The translations under genes and the position numbers were made by a program. A stretch of DNA of 64,000 nt from a virus. The stretch is taken from IMG/VR virus record IMGVR_UViG_3300033149_001352, positions 1 through 64,000 of that record; one strand, given 5' to 3'. The notes under the pieces were generated by a model. It saw only the letters and a program-made list of their open reading frames with translations. It was not told the DNA's origin and did no database searches. Below are positions 8,186 through 15,750 of this stretch, in pieces (position 1 is the first letter of the stretch; every line of letters starts with the position of its first letter).

Positions 8186-8924
8186 TTACTATCCTCGATA
8201 TCATTGATGGAGATACATCGTACAACTCTCCTATCTCCCTAAGTTTATGACCTTTCTCTCTAAGGTACTTAATACGCCCTACGTCTTCCTCAGATAACTT
8301 AGATCTAAGTCTTGGGTGTCTCCTATTGTATTCTTTCAGCTTTAGAAAGAGATTGTATTTACGATTAAGTACAACGGTGGGTTCGTACCATAGATGGTTC
8401 CCAAGTTCCTCTGCTTTCCATCTACCATTAAAGCTCAGTGAGTATGATTCCCTATCCTTTACAACGTTGGGTAGCATACTGAATATCTGTCTTATCTCTA
8501 TTATATCACGTATTCCCTGTACGATAGATTTAGTACCATTCCATCTTATGATTGTAGTTGGTGGATTAATGTAGATGGTACCGTCTGCATCAAACAGACC
8601 TCTTAGGAAGTCAAAGGTATAGGTTGATGGTATGTCTTCCCAATAAATAGTTCTAGATTTACAGGGTCTTAGTCCTATACGACGCAATGCTTCAGTTTGT
8701 TCTTTGATCTCTATAGTGAATTGATAGTATTCTGGATATGCTCTGCTGAATCTTCTGATGTATCCACCACCAAAGAACTTCTTACATTTATGCAAATGGT
8801 ACAGGTCTCTCTCCTGCAATACAACTGTAATCCTGTTCCTATGTCTTGAGAGATTACCATCCCCAATTAAGAACCCGTACCAATATGACTCTTCGCGAGT
8901 GGTTATACCATCGGCGTATCTCAT
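8157..8924 (-). CDS. free-standing LAGLIDADG homing endonuclease
   Basis: 255 residues. Two LAGLIDADG-type motifs are intact: YGFLIGDGN near residue 18 and LRGLFDADGT near residue 112, each with the catalytic acidic residue. A helix-turn-helix (VGRIKYLREKGHKLREIGEL) near residue 215-245 probably adds DNA binding. These enzymes make site-specific double-strand breaks and copy their own gene into the cut locus. No intron or intein surrounds it. One copy of the 14-bp palindrome lies inside at 8297-8310, encoding RLRSKL. Its stop overlaps the next gene. Confidence 0.88.
   Translation of the reverse strand: MRYADGITTREESYWYGFLIGDGNLSRHRNRITVVLQERDLYHLHKCKKFFGGGYIRRFSRAYPEYYQFTIEIKEQTEALRRIGLRPCKSRTIYWEDIPSTYTFDFLRGLFDADGTIYINPPTTIIRWNGTKSIVQGIRDIIEIRQIFSMLPNVVKDRESYSLSFNGRWKAEELGNHLWYEPTVVLNRKYNLFLKLKEYNRRHPRLRSKLSEEDVGRIKYLREKGHKLREIGELYDVSPSMISRIVNGQRYQVYL
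8297..8310. repeat. 14-bp palindrome ACTTAGATCTAAGT, copy 2
   Basis: Perfect copy inside the homing endonuclease gene, read in the frame Leu-Arg-Ser-Lys. Confidence 0.9.
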
Positions 8925-9217
8925 GCGGTGTTAATATCTATCCTCTGCCCTATAAGCCATTCCACCAAGGTCTTCTGCGCTTCATCCTCTTCTTCTTTAT
9001 TGCGGATATCCTTCAATTTGATCAATCTATTAGTGATTGCTTTTCTCAGTCTGCTCCTCGCAGTAGCTGCATCCCATCCCTTAACAGCACTGAGCTTAGC
9101 AGTGATACCGAACTTAATATCCGGTGTACTTACTTCTTGAACCACAATAACTATTTCGTCAGCACCACGATCAATATCTATGTCTATTATCTCAAACGTG
9201 CAAGTCATATTAATCAC
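8921..9217 (-). CDS. hypothetical protein
   Basis: 98 residues; N-terminal half beta-rich, C-terminal half a charged helix (KLKDIRNKEEEDEAQK). ATGA coupling with the homing endonuclease start. Not recognised. Confidence 0.6.
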   Translation of the reverse strand: MINMTCTFEIIDIDIDRGADEIVIVVQEVSTPDIKFGITAKLSAVKGWDAATARSRLRKAITNRLIKLKDIRNKEEEDEAQKTLVEWLIGQRIDINTA

Positions 9218-9268
9218 CTAGACATAATTCTACTTATATCTTTAGGGCTTCATGCCATCTTTCATACA

Positions 9269-9520
9269 TTATCCTGCGACATTATCCTGCAACCATTCTT
9301 GTGTACCTGAGCACCAAAGGTATTGTAGATAATAACTAGTATCTGTCTTTAATTCATAGATGTGTTCATTATAGATTACCCTCGAGTTCACGGATCTAAA
9401 GAAGGGTATAAGGTATAGAGCCTCTAACTCCCATACTCTGATACCTGTCTCTATTACTTTAGAGAAGGGTAAATCTATGTACGTGATCTTACCCTGAGTC
9501 CTCAGAGGTAGGCATATCAT
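9269..9520 (-). CDS. WELE-family small protein
   Basis: 83 residues. Carries the motif R-V-W-E-L-E-A-L-Y at residues 28-36 followed by hydrophobic stretches, the signature of the expanded family described in the findings. The start overlaps the TFB gene end by 32 bases. Function unknown. Confidence 0.65.
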   Translation of the reverse strand: MICLPLRTQGKITYIDLPFSKVIETGIRVWELEALYLIPFFRSVNSRVIYNEHIYELKTDTSYYLQYLWCSGTQEWLQDNVAG

Positions 9521-10556
9521 TTCTATTTCCCTGCATAAACTCGGAGAACCTAGGGTCTATTTCGTCTAAACCAACCAGTGCTTCCTTTAGACCCTTATAC
9601 CTGTTCCTAATAGTGACTTCTGTAACGCCAGCAGCACCAGCTATAATCTTCTGTGTCTTACTTACCTCATTGAGTTGACACGCAATGTACAAAGCTGCGG
9701 CAGCTAATCCCATCGGATCCTTGCCAGCTGTTAGCTTCAATTCCTTAGCTCTGTCAAGAATAGAAGCAGCTAGTCTCTGAGTATCTTCATCTATACCTAT
9801 CTGTAGTGCTATTGCTGATATCTTATTGGTAGAGTCTGGCACTGGTACCTCCAATTCCATCTCTCTCAACATCAGTCTATAACAACGAGCTATATCTTTC
9901 TTAGAGACTGTGGATACCGCTGCTACATCAGATAAGGTCCTAGATAATGCAAACATCCTACAGGCAGCGTATACACTAGCTGCAACAATCGCCGCTATAC
10001 TCCTACCCCTAACCAGGTCAGCTTCTAATGCTTGTCTATATATCTGAGCAGACTTCTCTTTGATAGAGAAGGGTAAGTTCATCATATCTGCTATCCTTGC
10101 TAACTCAGACATTGCTTGAATTAAGTTCCTATCTGTTGAAGAGTGCACACGTGACCTGACCTGCCACTTCTTAATACGGTATATCAGCTCTCTTTGTTCC
10201 TTACTAGTCCCAGCGGCTGGAGAACCTATAACAGTAGATAGTCCCTTATCATGGACAGATTGAGATAGAGGCGCACCCGTTCGTTCCCTCCTCTCCCTCT
10301 CTTCTTTAGAGAAGGCTCTCCATTCAGGAGATGTAGAGGCTTGTGTGTATCCTAATACCAGACCACACTCCTTACAGATTACCTCAGTCTTCTCTGTGAC
10401 TATTCCCCTTGATCCACAGGAAGGACATATCTGTGGAATAGCATCATCTATATCTTCTATTGGGTCTATATTATCAGTTGACATAATCTTATATACTCCG
10501 GAGTTACCAGTAGGTGGTATTGTACCCTTATAAGAATATCTCTTAGGAGTAGACAC
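9489..10556 (-). CDS. tfb: transcription factor B (TFB/TFIIB), copy 1
   Basis: 355 residues. An N-terminal extension of about 40 residues precedes the zinc ribbon (CPSCG ... CKECG, residues about 43-63), then a B-finger/linker region and two cyclin repeats (about 120-210 and 220-315). TFB binds the TBP-TATA complex and recruits RNA polymerase. Start GTG at 10556; a later ATG (MSTDNIDP) at 10484 is possible. It overlaps the gene before it by 14 bases and sits behind the TATA promoter at 10883. Element-borne TFBs can redirect host transcription to element promoters; that role is inferred. Confidence 0.95.
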   Translation of the reverse strand: MSTPKRYSYKGTIPPTGNSGVYKIMSTDNIDPIEDIDDAIPQICPSCGSRGIVTEKTEVICKECGLVLGYTQASTSPEWRAFSKEERERRERTGAPLSQSVHDKGLSTVIGSPAAGTSKEQRELIYRIKKWQVRSRVHSSTDRNLIQAMSELARIADMMNLPFSIKEKSAQIYRQALEADLVRGRSIAAIVAASVYAACRMFALSRTLSDVAAVSTVSKKDIARCYRLMLREMELEVPVPDSTNKISAIALQIGIDEDTQRLAASILDRAKELKLTAGKDPMGLAAAALYIACQLNEVSKTQKIIAGAAGVTEVTIRNRYKGLKEALVGLDEIDPRFSEFMQGNRNDMPTSEDSG

Positions 10557-10776
10557 TCATTATAGCTTCTGTCATAGATGGATATCTCTCTAATCTATAG
10601 TGGACATCACCAATATCCCATATCATTTGGATGAAGCCATCTGATCCTATTTCAATATCACCTATAACATTGCCTTGTTCATCTCTGATAGATAGCAGCG
10701 TATTGATTATACCCGCCGGTATCCACGACTCAGAGGGTCCTATCTTCTTCTTATCTGTTCTATGATCTATTATCAT
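10543..10776 (-). CDS. hypothetical protein
   Basis: 77 residues with alternating beta-like segments (VIGDIEIGSDGFIQMIW). First full-sized gene of the TFB operon, overlapping the TFB start by 14 bases. Not recognised. Confidence 0.6.
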   Translation of the reverse strand: MIIDHRTDKKKIGPSESWIPAGIINTLLSIRDEQGNVIGDIEIGSDGFIQMIWDIGDVHYRLERYPSMTEAIMSVYS

Positions 10777-10786
10777 TTCAATCTTC

Positions 10787-10855
10787 TCACAAGGTATTCA
10801 TATATCTCGAAGAGGATGGTAGAAGAAGTTTAGGAGGGAGAGACAACTCTACCAT
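10787..10855 (-). CDS. possible leader peptide (22 aa)
   Basis: A short frame (ATG at 10855, begins MVELSLPPKLL, ends TGA) lies directly downstream of the TATA box at 10883-10890 and ahead of the TFB operon. It could be a leader peptide or chance. Confidence 0.3.
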   Translation of the reverse strand: MVELSLPPKLLLPSSSRYMNTL

Positions 10856-10882
10856 TCCTCTCTATCGAGTATGATTTTGTAC

Positions 10883-10890
10883 TATTTATA
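10883..10890 (-). promoter_or_regulatory. TATA box of the TFB operon
   Basis: TATAAATA on the minus strand (context GCGTATAAATAGTAC), a near-consensus archaeal TATA box in the longest non-coding gap of this area. Expected transcription start near 10860. Confidence 0.6.
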
Positions 10891-10908
10891 CGCTTTTGAT
10901 CAAAGACA

Positions 10909-11205
10909 TTAGATGCCCTTAACAGTAATACCTCGATCATCGATAAATACTGAAGTTTCAAATATACCACCCGCCCTAATTCTTATCATAACTTCTCTAT
11001 CGACAACACCGACGTTATACCCGGTTGCTGCGATAAGTTTGGTGGCATTCCTATCACACTCTAGGTACATTACCGGCTTAGATTGTATGTTCTCTCTGAA
11101 TACGCTACCCTTCCCCATAAATATGATGTCCTTGATAGAACCATCACAGTAAGTTGTAGATATTAGCACTGTTGCATTGTCTGGTACCATTAAGTCTACA
11201 CTCAT
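10909..11205 (-). CDS. hypothetical beta-rich protein
   Basis: 98 residues of regular alternating hydrophobic pattern, suggesting a beta sandwich. Begins MSVDLMVPDN. ATGA coupling with the four-cysteine gene upstream. Not recognised. Confidence 0.65.
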   Translation of the reverse strand: MSVDLMVPDNATVLISTTYCDGSIKDIIFMGKGSVFRENIQSKPVMYLECDRNATKLIAATGYNVGVVDREVMIRIRAGGIFETSVFIDDRGITVKGI

Positions 11206-11429
11206 TCTACTATCTCCTCGGCTACATCTTTACCAAGGGCAATATAATCCATATCCTTAAAGGCTGTTGCTATGATGTACAGAGGACATATGTCAGGTTG
11301 ACACTTAAGCATAGAACCGTAGTCATCCTTAGTTAGTCTGCAACCATAAATAGATCCTGAATAGTCCTCATAGTCCTGAAATGCACAAGTCCTATCTTCT
11401 TCTCTTCTAACCGAACTAGGTAGTTTCAT
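11202..11429 (-). CDS. small Cys-rich protein
   Basis: 75 residues with cysteines at about 15, 30, 43 and 48, ending QPDICPLY. The terminal C-P-x-Y resembles the four-cysteine protein at 4318. Possible metal or iron-sulfur site; function unknown. Confidence 0.65.
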   Translation of the reverse strand: MKLPSSVRREEDRTCAFQDYEDYSGSIYGCRLTKDDYGSMLKCQPDICPLYIIATAFKDMDYIALGKDVAEEIVE

Positions 11430-11503
11430 TCATTCTCACGGAGTTAAAGTATGTGTAAGGACAGAGATGCCTTAAGAGAAACTCAGTCAGTGTCAGTCTC
11501 TGC

Positions 11504-11517
11504 ACTTAGATCTAAGT
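11504..11517. repeat. 14-bp palindrome ACTTAGATCTAAGT, copy 3
   Basis: Perfect copy in the intergenic stretch 7 bases beyond the stop of the 59-aa gene at 11525. Confidence 0.9.
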
Positions 11518-11524
11518 CTAAAGC

Positions 11525-11704
11525 TCAAGGATATCTTCTCTCCACAATATAGTTGTGCACTCTACATCTCTTTACACGGTCTATTCTATTCGGGTAGATA
11601 CACTCCACTTCGTATACTTTGCTACACAGGTTGTACATATTACCTAAGAAGATGTATCCCCCATTTCTCTTTGCTTTAGAGGTTCCCCAGTTACGTCCAC
11701 ACAT
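11525..11704 (-). CDS. WELE-family small protein (59 aa)
   Basis: A 59-codon frame (ATG at 11702-11704, begins MCGRNWGTSKAKRNGGY) overlaps the end of the DUF3307 gene by 14 bases. It carries K-V-Y-E-V-E-C-I-Y at residues 29-37, the family motif. The stop TGA lies 7 bases before a palindrome copy. Confidence 0.65.
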   Translation of the reverse strand: MCGRNWGTSKAKRNGGYIFLGNMYNLCSKVYEVECIYPNRIDRVKRCRVHNYIVERRYP

Positions 11705-12038
11705 ACGAATACAACCATATACATATCAGAACCCAATAGTGGATAATTTGGTCTGTGTGAGGACTAGTAACATTCTCACACTTCATAAAATCAAATATCC
11801 AGTGAGACACTGTCTGTATCAGTGCCATCATTAGACTCTGTGTTATAAGAAATACCATAAGACCATGTATGAAAGCATGAGCTGTAAGAGCATAGAACCA
11901 TACCGATGTTGGCTTCTGTCCTTCTGGAAGATATTCAGGAACATAGTGCCTATTCTTCATCTTAGCTATATACTCCCCCTGCAATGGGAAGTCAGCTAGG
12001 AAGTGTCCTGCAAACAGTAAGAATAGTTTATCAAACAT
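11691..12038 (-). CDS. DUF3307 membrane protein
   Basis: 115 residues. The N terminus LLFAGHFLADFPLQGEYIA matches the conserved start of DUF3307, small multi-helix membrane proteins common in phages and plasmids. Further hydrophobic helices lie at about 48-65, 68-88 and 100-113, with a conserved-looking H-x-x-x-D (HWIFDF). Cellular role not established for the family. Confidence 0.8.
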   Translation of the reverse strand: MFDKLFLLFAGHFLADFPLQGEYIAKMKNRHYVPEYLPEGQKPTSVWFYALTAHAFIHGLMVFLITQSLMMALIQTVSHWIFDFMKCENVTSPHTDQIIHYWVLICIWLYSYVWT

Positions 12039-12050
12039 ATTTACTCTCCT

Positions 12051-12383
12051 CTATTTCTCCTTGATCACAGTTTCCCAACCCATAAATGAATCAGACCCTA
12101 CATGCCATACAAATATGTCCTGTTTGAAGTCTCTACCCTGTATTTTCATTAATAATTCAATCTTACTGTCAGCAGATTCTAAAATGCACCCGTTAAAACC
12201 AATAGCTACGTACTTTCCTTGTTTTAGTTTGTAGAAATCTATAGCTGCTTTAGCTATCCCTTCTATTAGATGAGTCATCTCATCGGGGTTTAGCGTATTT
12301 GCTTTATTAAGCAGCTTTTGGAGGTCTGGGGGTATATATGATTTTAAACTGTCGGGGAATAATTCAGTTGGCTCTTTCTTCAT
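12051..12383 (-). CDS. DUF5678-like protein
   Basis: 110 residues. The C-terminal half (KQGKYVAIGFNGCILESAD followed by about 30 residues ending HVGSD) resembles DUF5678, short proteins often borne beside toxin-like or protease-like partners. The next gene upstream overlaps it by 4 bases. Family assignment is by pattern only. Confidence 0.5.
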   Translation of the reverse strand: MKKEPTELFPDSLKSYIPPDLQKLLNKANTLNPDEMTHLIEGIAKAAIDFYKLKQGKYVAIGFNGCILESADSKIELLMKIQGRDFKQDIFVWHVGSDSFMGWETVIKEK

Positions 12384-12652
12384 TGTATTAACTCCCTACT
12401 CTCAGTAACTTCGATATAATCACTGTTAGACAACACTTTAAAATTAAGATTTAACATCTCTCCAATTCTTCGAATATCTTCACTAAAGTCTTTGAATAAA
12501 TTGTTATGTAATATTATTGTCCATCCCTCTTTCTTCTTCGTTCTTGGAGAGTATAAAAATGCATTCCTTCCTAATCTAATAGGGATCTTTTCACATCGCA
12601 TCTTTCTTAATATTCTAAGAGTTAATATTCGGTTCATGTTTAAAACTCTCAT
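12380..12652 (-). CDS. hypothetical basic protein
   Basis: 90 residues, very basic in the first 50 (RILTLRILRKMRCEK) and mixed alpha/beta after. ATGA coupling with the DUF5678-like gene, suggesting a two-gene unit. It starts 21 bases beyond the release-factor stop; it is not recognisably the missing C domain of that protein. Confidence 0.55.
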   Translation of the reverse strand: MRVLNMNRILTLRILRKMRCEKIPIRLGRNAFLYSPRTKKKEGWTIILHNNLFKDFSEDIRRIGEMLNLNFKVLSNSDYIEVTESRELIQ

Positions 12653-12673
12653 ATCTGTCTGATCCCAGTAAGA

Positions 12674-13330
12674 TTACGGAGCTTCATATCTCCTTACCGT
12701 GGTCTTCTCCCCAACTACTTCCCATGTTGGATTTATAGATAAACACTCGTCTTGTACTCTCCTAAAGAAAGCATCTATAGCTTCTTCTCTCTTCCTGTGG
12801 AATCTCCCCTGTGATTGCCCACCTTTCCCGTGGTTTGACGGGATTCCAGACGTTAATGTAATAATCATCTCTTCAGCTCCATTGCTAAATACCTTACAGA
12901 GCCTAGCTTCCTCGATGCTGAGGTATAGTTTGTAAGAAACCTCATTGTGACGTATAACCCAATCTCTCCTGAACCCGTGTCCACAGTAATAGTCATCTAG
13001 ATTGTTCCTATAAGGTGGTTCAACTATTCATAATCTATCCCTAGATGAAAAGATGTATAGTCCATTACCAGACTTGTTCACACTACTAAGCCTACGATAT
13101 ATCTGAGATAGTGCCTTCAATACATTCTTCCGTGTCTTCTTGTCCTTTATGTTCCGTGCTGTACCTATCTCCTTCCGAATCATAGAAAGTACAGAGCTTA
13201 TGCTGGTTGTTCAACTCACGCTGAGACTCACAAGGTCTGTCCTTCTGGACCTCTTCGTGAGGATATAGTCCATACCGGGCAATGAGTTCCTGGTATGTAT
13301 ATCTGTGTTTAAGTCATCCAACCTAATCAC
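12674..13330 (-). CDS. prf1: aRF1/eRF1-type release factor, frame interrupted by two in-frame UGA codons
   Basis: One continuous frame from GTG 13330 (or TTG 13321, ATG 13273) to TAA 12674 encodes an N domain plus GGQ domain, about 218 residues. Landmarks by residue from GTG: TDLVSL near 31-36; TARNIKD at 57-63 in the place of eRF1 TASNIKS; RKNVLKALSQIYRRL at about 66-80; the Y-x-C-x3-F motif YYCGHGF at 114-120; HGKGGQS at 167-173, the peptidyl-tRNA hydrolysis loop. UGA codons fall at codon 40 (13211-13213) and codon 101 (13028-13030). The segments align to eRF1 in one frame; around the first UGA I aligned by eye with no gap. The C domain that binds eRF3/ABCE1 is absent. A TATA box 25 bases upstream of GTG suggests a leaderless transcript. 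Either a recoded, functional gene or a young pseudogene. Confidence 0.85.
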
Positions 13331-13350
13331 CGTGATTACTATGGTGTCGA

Positions 13351-13360
13351 TTTATATAAC
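13351..13360 (-). promoter_or_regulatory. TATA box of the release-factor gene
   Basis: GTTATATAAA on the minus strand, centred about 25 bases upstream of the GTG at 13330, the spacing expected for a leaderless archaeal transcript beginning at that codon. Confidence 0.55.
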
Positions 13361-13388
13361 TCATAGGTTAGTTCTCCTTTAATCAACG

Positions 13389-13487
13389 TTAGATGGAGTA
13401 CTGATTGATCAATAACTGACATTTATTCCAGGATGTACAGATGGAGCAGTTCTCTTCACACTCGACTTCAAGAAGATATATCTTCAC
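13389..13487 (-). CDS. four-cysteine microprotein (32 aa)
   Basis: GTG-started 32-codon frame beginning VKIYLLEVECEENC. Cysteines are spaced C-x3-C-x2-C-x5-C, a compact metal-site pattern. The start K-I-Y-L-x-E-V also opens the protein at 60339 (MKIYLIEVID). It overlaps the end of the gene before it by 20 bases. Confidence 0.5.
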   Translation of the reverse strand: MKIYLLEVECEENCSICTSWNKCQLLINQYSI

Positions 13488-13716
13488 GGTTACTTACCCA
13501 TTCTGTAATTTTATCATAGAACATCATAGGCATCCTACTTCGTGCCAGTGCTAATGATTGATATATAGGATCATATTTCCTATGAGAGAGCATCGTCTCA
13601 CATTCTGCCTTAGATAGATAAGCTATCTCAATATCTGCAGTAACTGGGATTATATTATCCGTAGCAAGAATATATCTAATCCTAGACTTAACTAACTGTT
13701 CAATTCGTTTAGCCAT
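13468..13716 (-). CDS. hypothetical protein
   Basis: 82 residues, basic N terminus and mostly helical prediction by eye. Begins MAKRIEQLVK. Not recognised. Confidence 0.55.
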   Translation of the reverse strand: MAKRIEQLVKSRIRYILATDNIIPVTADIEIAYLSKAECETMLSHRKYDPIYQSLALARSRMPMMFYDKITEWVSNREDISS

Positions 13717-13766
13717 TCTAATTCCATCGCTGTGAGATTATGCTGTTTCTTCGAGATAGTAGACAA

Positions 13767-13949
13767 CTATGTAATATATACCTTGGTCATAGAGAAGGAC
13801 ATCCATCCTCCCCTATGATAAAATGCACATTCGATCCAATAAACCGGGTATCTTCTCAATCTTTTAATCTCAATGTCCGAATATGGTAAACCTAGTTTCT
13901 TAGAGATCGTTGGTACCTCCTTTTGTTCGGTGGTACACCGTTGGTACAC
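13767..13949 (-). CDS. WELE-family-like small protein
   Basis: 60 residues from GTG. Motif P-V-Y-W-I-E-C at residues 35-41, followed by YHRGGW. The 5' end is built from the GGTACCAACG repeats described at 13904-13969. Start uncertain because the frame stays open for about 12 codons upstream. Confidence 0.5.
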   Translation of the reverse strand: MYQRCTTEQKEVPTISKKLGLPYSDIEIKRLRRYPVYWIECAFYHRGGWMSFSMTKVYIT

Positions 13950-13969
13950 CTTCAGATCGTTGGTACCTC
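13904..13969. repeat. 16-bp direct repeat pair with degenerate copies between
   Basis: AGATCGTTGGTACCTC occurs at 13904-13919 and again at 13954-13969, with related GTTGGTACACC (13940-13950) and GGTGGTACACC (13929-13939) between. The array overlaps the start of the 13767 gene and could be an operator array or recent duplication. Confidence 0.75.
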
Positions 13970-14035
13970 TATAGTATTGTTGGAGTCAGTTGTAGATACG
14001 GTGGTAGTCAGGTAGGTGTATATTGTGTGCTGTAC

Positions 14036-14353
14036 CTATCTCCGATTTCTGAGCCAATCGATGATGCAGTATCCTCGATAACAGTTTATGGGAATGAATG
14101 GATCATCTGAACTAGTTTGATATCTAGAGTCTATTAGCTTCCTAAGATAGGACATCTCACTTGATATCGGTCTACATGAAGTTAGATCACAGTTCCTATC
14201 ATCACAGGATACCTCTAAGTCACATACCCTGAGATACGGTACCTGTCTAGATGGAAACCGATTATATGTGGCAGACCAACTATAGGTGGATGGCATATCT
14301 CTCTTCTCCCTCCTTCCTATACTTATCATATACTTATTAATCCCACCAAGCAT
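14036..14353 (-). CDS. WELE-family protein
   Basis: 105 residues with motif L-R-V-C-D-L-E-V at residues 41-48 followed by a Cys/Asp-rich turn (SCDDRNCDLTSC). Overlaps the next gene upstream by 17 bases. Confidence 0.55.
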   Translation of the reverse strand: MLGGINKYMISIGRREKRDMPSTYSWSATYNRFPSRQVPYLRVCDLEVSCDDRNCDLTSCRPISSEMSYLRKLIDSRYQTSSDDPFIPINCYRGYCIIDWLRNRR

Positions 14354-14768
14354 AAACGCAGTATCCAGTATCAGTCTTATCGACCTCTATACTATCTGCA
14401 TGATGATAAGTTGTTACTAGACTTAGTCCCTCGTCTGCCGTTAGTCGAGTAGCCTCGAATCCTTCGATAGAGACTCGATAGTCAAACCTAGGAGGTAATA
14501 TCACGTATCCGTGTAGTGTTATCCTGTCCTTATACACGTCACACAGTTGTAAGAACTCCCCTATTCGGGGTGAATAGTTCTGCGTAGACTCTAACCAGTT
14601 ACTGTCATCATAGCAGTACCTGTCGTCATAGTGACCTATTATATCGTGTAGTGTCATGACCTGGTCTTTAGTTAGACCTCTGAATCTATGATAAACATCA
14701 GACGTATTGCTGTATCTTACTCTCTGTCCATTAATTACTCGTAGAATCTCAGCGTAATCTTCGTTCAT
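14337..14768 (-). CDS. hypothetical protein
   Basis: 143 residues from ATG 14768 (an upstream GTG at 14777 lies inside the palindrome and is less likely). Contains many Tyr and Asp and a C-terminal half of alternating strands. Not recognised. Its start lies 8 bases from palindrome copy 4. Confidence 0.6.
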   Translation of the reverse strand: MNEDYAEILRVINGQRVRYSNTSDVYHRFRGLTKDQVMTLHDIIGHYDDRYCYDDSNWLESTQNYSPRIGEFLQLCDVYKDRITLHGYVILPPRFDYRVSIEGFEATRLTADEGLSLVTTYHHADSIEVDKTDTGYCVYAWWD

Positions 14769-14775
14769 CGGTAGC

Positions 14776-14789
14776 ACTTAGATCTAAGT
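14776..14789. repeat. 14-bp palindrome ACTTAGATCTAAGT, copy 4
   Basis: Sits exactly at a gene junction: it supplies the TAG stop of the 14784 gene and the bases just before the next start codon. Confidence 0.9.
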
Positions 14790-15026
14790 CGTTGCTTTAT
14801 GTTTGGCTAATGACTCTGCTATCTTATTCTTCATTTTAGTCCTAGCCGACTTCATACCTCTGCTGAGTTCATCTATGTGTGGATCTGTGTCAGACCATAG
14901 TCTATATTTGTCCATAGCCTGTTTGTACTTCTTAGGACAACAGAATCCATACTTAGTAGCCCAGTTCTCTTTTCTCTCTTCCTCTGGGATTGCGTCACAA
15001 CCACAGTCATAACTAATTTGGTTCAT
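14784..15026 (-). CDS. hypothetical protein
   Basis: 80 residues, Lys-rich C terminus, with a C-x-C pair near residue 9 and another pair of Cys near 29. The stop codon lies inside palindrome copy 4. Confidence 0.55.
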   Translation of the reverse strand: MNQISYDCGCDAIPEEERKENWATKYGFCCPKKYKQAMDKYRLWSDTDPHIDELSRGMKSARTKMKNKIAESLAKHKATT

Positions 15027-15239
15027 CTAATCCTCTCTTAGAGAGCGTAATGCCTGTACAAGGAATTCTTCTACCTCTTCTATTGATAGAATATCGAATT
15101 TATCTGGCACTATAAAGAACCCGTAGTCCGTTCCTTTGAAGGCTGTTTCTAAGACACTCTGTAGATGTACTAGTTGGTCCTGATGTAAGTCAGAAGGTAC
15201 CTTTATCCATAAGATATGTTTAGTTGTCATTCTTACCAC
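15027..15239 (-). CDS. hypothetical protein
   Basis: 70 residues, alpha/beta pattern resembling a small ferredoxin-like fold (ILWIKVPSDLHQDQLVHLQS, then YGFFIVPDKFD). No metal ligands. Not recognised. Confidence 0.55.
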   Translation of the reverse strand: MVRMTTKHILWIKVPSDLHQDQLVHLQSVLETAFKGTDYGFFIVPDKFDILSIEEVEEFLVQALRSLRED

Positions 15240-15417
15240 TCCAATCTTTTGTTCTCGGAAATACTATTCCGTCGAATGCATCATATGAGAATATATCATG
15301 TCTCCTTAACCAACGGCATTCCTCTATCCACAGGACTAAATGTGGTTCGTGTGGGTGTCTGCATTCCAGCTCCCATACGAATTTATAAAAGTCCTCTAAC
15401 CAGCAGGAGGGTCTCAT
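15220..15417 (-). CDS. WELE-family protein
   Basis: 65 residues with F-V-W-E-L-E-C at residues 13-19 and a second W-I-E-E-C at about 32-36. Overlaps the following gene by 20 bases. Confidence 0.65.
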   Translation of the reverse strand: MRPSCWLEDFYKFVWELECRHPHEPHLVLWIEECRWLRRHDIFSYDAFDGIVFPRTKDWSGKNDN

Positions 15418-15435
15418 TGCAAGGTATATCGTCTA

Positions 15436-15750
15436 TCACCCTTCATTCCTTCCATAGTAAAGGAATAGAGACATCCCCATCAACCATATACCCGTATACA
15501 GGAACTTTGTCTCCTCAGTCCATATAGATACGAATATTAGGAATGCTCCGAATAGGAAGGCGGAATCTATCTTATCTGGAATCTGCATATATCTAAACCT
15601 CTCACTTAGATCTAAGTATTTATTGAAGAGCCAGTCCCATACAGTAAATCCATATTTGGTTAACCCCATGATAAGTATCCCTGCTATCGAACCTATCAGT
15701 ATTGCTTCGATAGTGAATAAGTAGAATTCAATAGATGATAGCTCTATCAT
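15436..15750 (-). CDS. small membrane protein, about three helices
   Basis: 104 residues with hydrophobic helices at about 9-30, 63-80 and 84-99, separated by an amphipathic segment. Ends on the ATGA start/stop boundary with the AAA+ gene. Palindrome copy 5 lies within it, read as Leu-Asp-Leu-Ser. Confidence 0.65.
   Translation of the reverse strand: MIELSSIEFYLFTIEAILIGSIAGILIMGLTKYGFTVWDWLFNKYLDLSERFRYMQIPDKIDSAFLFGAFLIFVSIWTEETKFLYTGIWLMGMSLFLYYGRNEG
15604..15617. repeat. 14-bp palindrome ACTTAGATCTAAGT, copy 5
   Basis: Perfect copy inside the membrane-protein gene at 15436, only 828 bases from copy 4. Confidence 0.9.

Noticed and set aside
12674-13330. Genome-wide reassignment of UGA to sense
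   Set aside because: UGA ends many genes here, including ATGA overlaps, so a change of code for the whole element is not supported.
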